From Micromonospora sp. WMMA1947 (GTDB lineage: Bacteria; Actinomycetota; Actinomycetes; Mycobacteriales; Micromonosporaceae), in NCBI RefSeq assembly GCF_027497355.1, contig NZ_CP114909.1, positions 744,001 to 808,000 of the forward strand: 64,000 nucleotides of DNA. Reading direction: 5' to 3'. The translations under genes and the position numbers were made by a program. The stretch's first letter is position 1. Every line of letters starts with the position of its first letter. Positions 57,905 to 64,000 of the stretch are shown piece after piece. The notes beneath the pieces were generated by a model that had not been told where the DNA came from, did no database searches, and saw only the letters and a list, made by a program, of their open reading frames with translations.

Positions 57905-58810
57905 TCAGCGCAGCGCCATCGCCTGGAGGCTGACGTTGCCGCAGTCGCCCAGCGACTCCTCGACCGTCCAGGTCAGGAGCAGCTTCGCGCCGCGCGGCGC
58001 GCGGAACTTCACGGTGAACTCGGCGGTCAGCGCGGTGTGCGGATCCTCCATCCGCAGCGTGGTCACCGGGCCGCCGCCGGAGACGCGCACGTCGAGGCGG
58101 CCACGGGCCATCCAGAGCCCGGCGTACAGACGGACGGTGCGCTGCTGCCCGTCGGCGGCCACCGCCAGGTTGAACCCGCTGCCCCGGTGGCAGGTGTAGA
58201 CGCCGGACATGGTGCCGCTCGCCGACGCGACCGGGTTGCCGTCCCGCCAGGCGTACGCCTCGGGGTTGTTGCTGAAGCTCTCCCGCCGCCCGCGGCCGCC
58301 CTCGTCGCGGATCTCGCCGGAGCCACCCCGCTTGCGGACCGTCCGGTCGGCGCCGGTGAGCCCCCAGTGGACCCAGTCGGTGGGGCCTGCGGCGGTGAGG
58401 TCGACGGTGGCGGGCACCTCGGCGCGGGTCACGGTGACGGTCGGCGGCAGCGCGGTCGTCGGAGACGGCGACGGCGTGGACGGCGACGGGCTCGGCGACG
58501 GTGGCCGCTGGCGGGGACGCAGCCCCGGGTTGACGACGGCGTCGTCGGTCTCGTTCGGCAGCCCGACCCGGCCGGGCGGCGCCACCGGCAGGCCGGCGTG
58601 CTCCTCGCGCGGCGCGTCGTGCCGCTCGACGCCGAGGTAGACCGCCAGCGCCGCCAGGCAGAGCAACGCGGCCAGCCCTTCCAGCATCAGCCGTCGCCGG
58701 CGTCGCAGCCGGCGCAGCGCGGACCGGGTACGCGGAAGGCCGTGCCGATGCGAGCCGGGGCCGGTACGCGGACGGTCCTCCTGGCCCACCACACCCTCCA
58801 CTTCGGTCAC
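57905..58810 (-). CDS. Membrane-anchored protein with C-terminal extracellular beta domain (paralog 1)
   Basis: 301 aa. Cytoplasmic Arg-rich start, one membrane span near 43-61, a Pro/Ser/Thr linker (about 100-122), then a domain of about 170 residues: DWVHWGLTGADRTVRKRGGSGEI, YAWRDGNP, GVYTCHRGSGFNLAV, TVRLYAGLWMARGRLDV, ending SLQAMALR. It matches the neighbour at 58937-60718 throughout this domain. The pattern resembles a carbohydrate- or cell-surface-binding beta sandwich, which is inference. Confidence 0.72.
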   Translation of the reverse strand: MTEVEGVVGQEDRPRTGPGSHRHGLPRTRSALRRLRRRRRLMLEGLAALLCLAALAVYLGVERHDAPREEHAGLPVAPPGRVGLPNETDDAVVNPGLRPRQRPPSPSPSPSTPSPSPTTALPPTVTVTRAEVPATVDLTAAGPTDWVHWGLTGADRTVRKRGGSGEIRDEGGRGRRESFSNNPEAYAWRDGNPVASASGTMSGVYTCHRGSGFNLAVAADGQQRTVRLYAGLWMARGRLDVRVSGGGPVTTLRMEDPHTALTAEFTVKFRAPRGAKLLLTWTVEESLGDCGNVSLQAMALR

Positions 58811-58936
58811 GACACCGCCGGATACGACTGGTGTGCGACGGGCTTCACGGTGTCACCCTTTGCGCCATATGTCGAGTGACGGGTTCTTCCAGTCCGTTAC
58901 CTGGGGGCCGTGATCGGGGCCGGCGGCTCGGGCCGC

Positions 58937-60718
58937 TCAGCTTACCGTGATCGCCTGCAACGCCACCCCGTCGTTCTGCCCGCCGATGACGGTCAGGGCC
59001 CGCCACCTGATCAGCAGCTGCTCCCCCGGGGCGGCCCGGAAGCGGATGACGTACTGGTAGAAGCGGTCGCCCGCGGCGAGGGCCACCTCGCGGACGACGG
59101 GATCGCCGCCGCTGGACAGCGACAGGTCGAGCCGCGCGCCGGCCGAGAACGTGCCGACGAACAGCCGGACCGTCCGCAGATCCCCGCTCCCGGCCACGCC
59201 CAGCGTGAAGCTCTTCTCGGCGCCGCGCTGGAAGACACCCGCCCGGGTGCCCTCCTGGCGCGCGGTCGGCGTGCCGTCGGTCCAGTGGAGATCGCACGCA
59301 CCCGCGTTGTGCTCCAGCCGCTCGCCGCCCCGGTCCTGGATCTCGCCGCTGCCGCTCGCCTTGCGATGGAAACTGTCGGCGCCGTTGCCACCCCAGTGCC
59401 GCCAGTCCCGCGTACCGAGCTCGGTCAGCGACAACGTCCCCGGCAGCGGCACCAGGTCCACGTCGAGCAGCGGTTCGCCGGGCGAGACCGGGTCGCCGGT
59501 GACCGGTACGACCGGCGCCTGATCGCCGGGTGCCTGCTCAGTCGGTGCCGCCACCGGCGCGGTCTCCCGCGGGGGTGACGCGGGCGACCGGACCGCGTAC
59601 GCCAGCGCCGCCACCAGCCCGGTCACGGCCACCGCCGCCAGCACCGCGCGCCGGCGTCGACGCCGGGCCCGGGCCGCCGCGACCCGGGTGACCGGGGCAT
59701 CGACCGGGGGCCGGGCCGGGTCGGGCGTCCGGCTCAGCCCGGTCCGCGCCGTCCGCGCCGCGTCGCGCAGCCGGACGCCGATCCCGCCGGTCAGGTCGGC
59801 GAGGCGCGCCGCCAGACTCTCCGGGGCGGAGTGCCGGCCCGGCCGCGCCTCCACCTGGGCCGGTGGGTCCGGCTCGGCCGGGCCGTGGGCGGCACCTGCC
59901 GGATCGTGGGTGATGCCTGCCGGATCGTGGTTGATGCCTGCCGGGTCGTCGGTGATGCCTGCCGGGCTCGCCGGGCCAGGGACGGCCGGTGCCGGGCTCG
60001 CCGGGCCGTGGGCGGCTCCTGCCGGGCCGGCCGGACCGTGGGTGGTGGTGCCCGGCCGGATCGGCGACGGAGCGGACAGGTGCAGTCCGATCGGTGCCGG
60101 CCCGACCAGCGGAACCCGGCCGCCGGCCGGATTCGGACGTGACTCGGGGCCGGCCGGCGCAGCCGCTCCGGAGACGAGTGGTCCCGGGCCGATCGAACCC
60201 GGGCCGATCGGTCCCGGAGCTTGCACACCCGGGCTGAGCAGACCCGGAGCTTGCACACCCGGCGCGATCGGACCCGAAGCGCGCGTCCCCGGCGCGAGCG
60301 TGCCCGGGCTGGGCGGACCCGAAGCGAGCGTGTTCGGGCTGGGCGGACTCGAAGCGAGCGTGTCCGAGGTAAGCGGGCCCGGGGCGAGCGGAGGCGGCGC
60401 GGGCAGGCTGGGTGCGGGCATGTCGGTCGGGAGCGGGCCGGCGGCCGGAAGGTCGGGAGCCGACGGGCCGGCGGCGCGCGGAGGCGGCCAGACAGCGGTA
60501 CCGGGCGGATCCAGGTCGAGCGGCGGTGCCGGCCCGTCCGCGTCGGAGGGTGAGCGCTCGGCGTCCGGGGACATCACCGGCCGGGATGCGCCGGGGTCAG
60601 GGTCCCCGGGCAGGCGGCGTGGACCGGTGGGGCGCTCGGGTGCGTCCGTCGATTCGTCCGGCGTGGGCAGCCAACCCCCGACCCGGATTCCGGTCCGCGC
60701 GATGTCGTCCTCAGCCAC
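58937..60718 (-). CDS. Membrane-anchored protein with repetitive proline region and C-terminal beta domain (paralog 2)
   Basis: 593 aa from a GTG with GAGGAGG upstream. Residues 1-330 are low-complexity Pro/Gly/Ser/Ala (units like SGPPSPGTLAPG, APGVQAPG, HDPAGITHDPAG). One membrane span lies near 385-405, then the same beta domain as paralog 1 (RDWRHWGGNGADSFHRKASGSGEI ... VRLFVGTFSAGARLDLSL ... DGVALQAITVS). The long Pro-rich part lies N-terminal of the span, so it would be cytoplasmic. Function unknown. Confidence 0.72.
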   Translation of the reverse strand: MAEDDIARTGIRVGGWLPTPDESTDAPERPTGPRRLPGDPDPGASRPVMSPDAERSPSDADGPAPPLDLDPPGTAVWPPPRAAGPSAPDLPAAGPLPTDMPAPSLPAPPPLAPGPLTSDTLASSPPSPNTLASGPPSPGTLAPGTRASGPIAPGVQAPGLLSPGVQAPGPIGPGSIGPGPLVSGAAAPAGPESRPNPAGGRVPLVGPAPIGLHLSAPSPIRPGTTTHGPAGPAGAAHGPASPAPAVPGPASPAGITDDPAGINHDPAGITHDPAGAAHGPAEPDPPAQVEARPGRHSAPESLAARLADLTGGIGVRLRDAARTARTGLSRTPDPARPPVDAPVTRVAAARARRRRRRAVLAAVAVTGLVAALAYAVRSPASPPRETAPVAAPTEQAPGDQAPVVPVTGDPVSPGEPLLDVDLVPLPGTLSLTELGTRDWRHWGGNGADSFHRKASGSGEIQDRGGERLEHNAGACDLHWTDGTPTARQEGTRAGVFQRGAEKSFTLGVAGSGDLRTVRLFVGTFSAGARLDLSLSSGGDPVVREVALAAGDRFYQYVIRFRAAPGEQLLIRWRALTVIGGQNDGVALQAITVS

Positions 60719-60858
60719 CGACCCTCCTCGGCCACCGGCGGCGAGCGGCCCGGCCCCGTGGCTCGCCGTAGGGAGGATGACACAGAACGCGATCTTGGAG
60801 AAGGCCATCGACCCCCGCAATTCCCACGCACCACGCCCCGCCAGCCCTTCCCGCGGAC

Positions 60859-60910
60859 AAGATCTTGGAAGAATCAGGCCCCCATAGGGGCCATTTCCTA
60901 CCAAGATCTC
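60859..60910. repeat. 52-bp palindromic element, family B copy 2
   Basis: AAGATCTTGG... to ...TACCAAGATCTC, with the identical GGCCCCCATAGGGGCC core as at 1173-1224, which is 59.7 kb away. Differences are confined to the outer left arm and one loop-flank base. Confidence 0.85.
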
Positions 60911-60953
60911 CCCCGGGCCCGGCTTGGCAGACGCGCCCGGCCTCGCCAACCCC

Positions 60954-61014
60954 GTTGATCATGAGGTTGGCGGGGACATTTCGGGCGCGGAGTGCCGTCA
61001 ACCTCATGATCGAC
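60954..61014. repeat. Family D palindrome copy 2
   Basis: Left arm GATCATGAGGTTGGCGG (60957-60973) and right arm CCGTCAACCTCATGATC pair with one G-U. It is the partner of 45103-45160. The remaining bases up to 61107 are a G/C-rich simple tract (GGGCGGCGGGC type). No gene is seen in the 389-bp gap 60719-61107. Confidence 0.85.
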
Positions 61015-61107
61015 GGGAGCAGGCGCGGGGCGGGCGACGGGCGGCGGGCGCGGGCGGGCGACGGGAGCGGGCGCGGGCGGGCGGCGGGCGGCGGGCCCCG
61101 GGGGGGG

Positions 61108-61560
61108 TCAGTGGCGGGTTCGGCGCTGGAGGCCCCGCGTAGGGTGCCAGCTCTCGATCAGCAGGTGGTCGGGTGGGTCGCCCACCCGGGTGAGGACCAC
61201 CTCGGTCAGCTCGATCCGGAAGCGGTGCGAGCCGTCCTCGGCGGGCGGCTCCTCGTGCGCCCGGCCGGCGATCTTCGCGTCCCCGTCCCAGGCGGACGGG
61301 TCGTCCGGCGGCGTGTCCTCGGTCGGGCTGTGCAGCGCCACCCGGGGGTCACGCAGCAGGTCACGCGCCTTGAGCGCGCCGGCCATACTGCCCAGCCGCA
61401 GCTGCCCGTCGTCGCCGAAGTCGAACTCGGTGCCGCTGATCCGCGGCGAGCCGTCCCGCCGCAGCGTCGCCATCGTGCCGTGTTTGCGGACCGCGAAGCG
61501 GGCGCGTACGCGCGCCGCGAACTCGGGCTCGGCCGCCACCAGATCGGACCACCATGTCAT
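61108..61560 (-). CDS. Pyridoxamine 5'-phosphate oxidase-fold family protein
   Basis: 150 aa from the ATG at 61560 (MTWWSDLVAAEPEFA). MATLRRDGSPRISGTEFDFGDDGQLRLGSM and DLLRDPRVALHSPTED follow the split-barrel flavin/F420-binding pattern of actinobacterial PNPOx-like proteins. Such proteins often bind F420 or FAD, so a redox or stress role is possible. No operon partner. Confidence 0.85.
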   Translation of the reverse strand: MTWWSDLVAAEPEFAARVRARFAVRKHGTMATLRRDGSPRISGTEFDFGDDGQLRLGSMAGALKARDLLRDPRVALHSPTEDTPPDDPSAWDGDAKIAGRAHEEPPAEDGSHRFRIELTEVVLTRVGDPPDHLLIESWHPTRGLQRRTRH

Positions 61561-61614
61561 GCGCCCGAGTGTGTCCGGAAAACCTGACAAGCCGCGGCAC
61601 ATTTCCCGGCGGAC

Positions 61615-62208
61615 TCAGCCGACCTGGAAACCGAGCGCCTGAGCCAGCATCACGGCCTGCTCGGCGTCGATCCGCGCGCCGGAACGCTGCACCGCCGTCG
61701 GGTCGAGCGCGGACAGGTCACTGCCGCGCAGATCCGCCCGGATCAGCTTGGCGGCGTGCAGCTGGGCGCCGGAGAGGTCCACGCCGGTGAGCGTCGCGCC
61801 GGTGAGGTCGGCGCCGGTCAGGTCGACCTCCCGCATCCGTACGTCGGTGATCCGCGCCCCGCGCAGGTCGGCCCCGGCGAGCGTGACGAAGGACCAGTCG
61901 CCCCGGTCGACCCGCAGGGGGCGTAGGTCGCAGCGGTCGAACGTGCTGCCGACCAGCTTGCACCCGGTGAACTCGGCTTCGAAGAGGTTGCACTTGGTGA
62001 ACGAGCACCTGGTGAACGCCGAGTCGGTGTGCCGGGAGGCGTTGAACGCCACGTTGCCGAACACGCAGTCGGTGAAGACCGCGCCCCGGCTGACCGCCTC
62101 GGTCAGGTCGACGTGGAAGAACTCGCACCGCACGAAGTGCCGGTCGCCCAGCTCCTCGGCGTACCAGTCCTCCTGGCGGTAGGTGACGTCCTCGACCGTC
62201 TCGGGCAT
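61615..62208 (-). CDS. Pentapeptide-repeat protein
   Basis: 197 aa. Residues about 25-165 carry the A(D/N)LxX repeat in runs, e.g. FTDCVFGNVAFNAS, FTRCSFTKCNLFEAEF, LTGADLTGATLTGVDLSGAQL. This forms a right-handed quadrilateral beta helix. MfpA/Qnr proteins of this fold mimic DNA and protect gyrase, but this one lacks clear evidence of that use. Start ATG at 62208. Confidence 0.92.
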   Translation of the reverse strand: MPETVEDVTYRQEDWYAEELGDRHFVRCEFFHVDLTEAVSRGAVFTDCVFGNVAFNASRHTDSAFTRCSFTKCNLFEAEFTGCKLVGSTFDRCDLRPLRVDRGDWSFVTLAGADLRGARITDVRMREVDLTGADLTGATLTGVDLSGAQLHAAKLIRADLRGSDLSALDPTAVQRSGARIDAEQAVMLAQALGFQVG

Positions 62209-62263
62209 GCCACCGACCCTAGTGACACTTCCCGGTCGCGATACCTGCGGGTAGGTTCGCGTC

Positions 62264-63496
62264 GTGAGTGTCGCAGTGAGCACCGACCCCGGCCGTGTCG
62301 GCTTCGATCCCGCCCGGCTGGCGCGGATCGACGAGCACTTCGCCCGGTACGTCGACGACGGCCGGCTCGCCGGCTGGCAGATCGTCGTCAGCCGCCGGGG
62401 CGAGATCGCCCACTCCTCGACGTACGGGCTGCGGGACCGGGAGGCCGGTACGCCGGTCGAGCCGGACACGCTCTGGCGCATCTACTCGATGACCAAGCCG
62501 ATCACCTCGGTCGCCGCGATGATGCTCTGGGAGGAGGGCCGGTTCGAACTGAACGACCCGGTCAGCCGCTGGCTGCCGGAGTTCGCCGACGTCCGCGTCT
62601 ACGACCGGGGTTCGGTGCTCAAGCCGTACACCGTGCCGGCGGTCGAGCCGATCCGGATCTGGCACCTGCTCACCCACACCGCCGGCCTCACGTACGGCTT
62701 CGCCCAGGTCTCGGTGGTCGACGGCCTGTACCGGGCGGCCGGCTTCGACCTGGGCGTGCCACCGGGCGCGGACCTGGCGGCGGCCTCGGCCGGGCTGGCC
62801 CGGCTGCCTCTGCTGTTCCAGCCCGGCACGAGCTGGAACTACGGCGTCTCCACCGACGTGCTGGGCCGCCTGGTCGAGGTGGTGTCCGGGCAGTCGCTCG
62901 ACGCGTTCTTCGCCGAGCGGATCCTGCGTCCGCTGGGGATGACGGACACCCGCTGGTGGGTGGACGCGGCGGGCGCGAAGCGCCTGGCCGCGCTCTACGC
63001 CCCGCACCCGGCCACCGGGCAGGCGGTACGCGCCGACGGGGTGGGCCGGGCCGCGCTGGCGGAGCCGACGTGGCACTCCGGCGGCGGCGGGCTGGTCTCC
63101 ACGGCGGCCGACTACCACCGGTTCACCCAGTTCCTGCTGCGCGGCGGCGAGCTGGACGGGGTGCGCCTGCTCGGCCCCCGCACGGTGCGCTTCATGACCC
63201 GCAACCACCTGCCCGGCAACCGGGATCTGGCCTCGTTCTCGCCGGAGGGCTTCGCCGAGACGATCCTCGACGGGATCGGCTTCGGGCTGGGCTTCGCCGT
63301 CGTGCTCGACCCGGTGCCGTCGCGGGTGCCCAGCAGCGTCGGCGAGTTCTACTGGGGCGGCCTGGCCAGCACCGCGTTCTGGGTCGACCCGGTCGAGGAG
63401 GTCACCGCCCTGCTGTTCACCCAGTTGATGCCGTCGAGCACGTACCCGCTGCGCGGCCAGTTGCGCCAGCTCGTCTACTCGTCGCTCGTCGACTGA
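62264..63496 (+). CDS. Serine hydrolase of the beta-lactamase class C / esterase family
   Basis: 410 aa from a GTG, no signal peptide. WRIYSMTKPITSVAAMML holds SxxK (Ser-Met-Thr-Lys); SWNYGVSTDVLGRLVE holds the Tyr of YxN-like position. LTHTAGLTYGF and WHSGGGGLVSTAADYHRFTQFLL are typical of EstB-like (class VIII) esterases. Cytoplasmic location suggests ester rather than beta-lactam hydrolysis. Divergent from the pentapeptide-repeat gene. Confidence 0.88.
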   Translation: MSVAVSTDPGRVGFDPARLARIDEHFARYVDDGRLAGWQIVVSRRGEIAHSSTYGLRDREAGTPVEPDTLWRIYSMTKPITSVAAMMLWEEGRFELNDPVSRWLPEFADVRVYDRGSVLKPYTVPAVEPIRIWHLLTHTAGLTYGFAQVSVVDGLYRAAGFDLGVPPGADLAAASAGLARLPLLFQPGTSWNYGVSTDVLGRLVEVVSGQSLDAFFAERILRPLGMTDTRWWVDAAGAKRLAALYAPHPATGQAVRADGVGRAALAEPTWHSGGGGLVSTAADYHRFTQFLLRGGELDGVRLLGPRTVRFMTRNHLPGNRDLASFSPEGFAETILDGIGFGLGFAVVLDPVPSRVPSSVGEFYWGGLASTAFWVDPVEEVTALLFTQLMPSSTYPLRGQLRQLVYSSLVD

Positions 63497-63550
63497 GCCG
63501 GTTCGGCGGAACTCCCGCCGCCCGCCGGTGGGCTGCCTAGCCTGTGAGGC

Positions 63551-64000
63551 ATGAGCGACATCGTCGTGTTCGGCGCCGGCGGCACGGCGGGCTCGCGGAT
63601 CGCCGCCGAGGCGGTCGAGCGGGGCCACCGGGTGACAGCGGCGGTGCGGCGTCCGGAGGCAGTCGGCTACCTACCCCCCGGCGTACGCACGGTGACCGGC
63701 GACGCCACCTCGGCGCGGAGCGTACGCGAACTGGCCGAGGATGCGGACGTGCTGGTGGTGGCCATCGGCGGCGGCGAGCGGGACCTGTGGCGCGACGCCG
63801 CGCGGACACTGGTCGACACGCTGCGTGAGTTGCCGGACCCGCCCCGGGTGATCCACGTCGGCGGCGGCTCGACGCTGCTCACCCCGAAGGGCACCCGCTA
63901 CCTGGACGAGCCGGACTTCCCGGAGGAGTACCGGGACTCGGCGCACGGCCAAGCCGACGCGCTGGAGTTCTACCGCACCAGCGCCGACGGGGTGACCTGG
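63551..64000 (+). CDS. NAD(P)-binding Rossmann-fold protein (partial, runs off the window)
   Basis: The first 150 codons of a gene starting MSDIVVFGAGGTAGSRIAAEAVERGHRV. The GAGGTAGSR loop binds NAD(P) and ...VVAIGGGERDLW, PDPPRVIHVGGGSTLL and TRYLDEPDFPEEYR fit the NmrA/SDR-a5 type of atypical short-chain dehydrogenases. The C-terminus is outside the window. 54 bp separate it from the serine hydrolase gene, so co-transcription is possible. Confidence 0.85.
   Translation, partial: MSDIVVFGAGGTAGSRIAAEAVERGHRVTAAVRRPEAVGYLPPGVRTVTGDATSARSVRELAEDADVLVVAIGGGERDLWRDAARTLVDTLRELPDPPRVIHVGGGSTLLTPKGTRYLDEPDFPEEYRDSAHGQADALEFYRTSADGVTW

Noticed and set aside
61615..62208. Assigning the pentapeptide-repeat protein as MfpA (quinolone resistance)
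   Set aside because: The fold is shared by many proteins; the mfpA operon partners (mfpB-E) are absent, so the assignment is not supported.

Overview
The window is very GC-rich and dense in GTG starts, with ATGA/GTGA stop-start overlaps between neighbouring genes. The gene set (mec-cysO-cysM with clpS, DUF2017 and rph; CtaD; LCP protein; MIO-type histidase operon; GH12 cellulase with CBM2) is that of a filamentous actinobacterium. The intergenic palindromes and the short AGGGGCCCC repeat are of a kind I associate from memory with Micromonospora and relatives, so Micromonosporaceae is the likely source. I see no prophage, transposase or CRISPR array. This looks like chromosomal core and near-core DNA.

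Layout. (1) 1-5.7 kb: a secreted membrane protein; a reverse-strand energy-coupling-factor nickel/cobalt importer (CbiM, PDGLE/CbiN-like, CbiQ, CbiO) preceded by a Nur-type palindrome; a Bcp peroxiredoxin; an odd class I tRNA with a UAG anticodon; a GNAT acetyltransferase. (2) 6.0-7.5 kb: a bacterial expansin and a small orphan protein. (3) 7.6-22.6 kb: a near-complete Wzy-type polysaccharide locus with LCP ligase, initiating sugar-phosphate transferase, dTDP-rhamnose genes rmlABCD, a chain-length protein, flippase, Wzy-like polymerase, four soluble-type glycosyltransferases and one multi-spanning GT39-like enzyme. (4) 22.6-31.7 kb: an anchored protein, then a histidine-utilisation operon led by an RpiR-type regulator (hutR-hutU-M20 amidohydrolase-hutF-hutI-hutH), all translationally coupled after hutU.

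(5) 31.8-43.3 kb: a block colinear with the Mycobacterium tuberculosis Rv1330c-Rv1341 region: rdgB, rph, an MBL hydrolase, cysM, cysO, mec, DUF2017, clpS and, after an inserted GTPase-like gene and a large LuxR regulator, pncB-pncA for NAD salvage. The CysO here carries a 21-residue tail after its GG. (6) 43.3-50.6 kb: an MFS exporter, a 0.7-kb palindrome-rich spacer, cytochrome oxidase subunit I, an FAD monooxygenase, a GH12 endoglucanase with a CebR-type box, and an aldo/keto reductase. (7) 50.7-64 kb: a LigD-like protein with a disabled ligase motif, threonine synthase ending inside a repeat, a cupin, a beta-family protein, a cysteine-free HesB-like protein, a PBP4-type DD-peptidase, two tandem anchored paralogs, a PNPOx-fold protein, a pentapeptide-repeat protein, a serine hydrolase and a truncated NAD(P)-binding gene.

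The most unusual signals are the class I tRNA with anticodon UAG, the internal GG of CysO, and four families of GATC-ended intergenic palindromes. These sit mostly between convergent genes, and one family shows a compensatory stem change.
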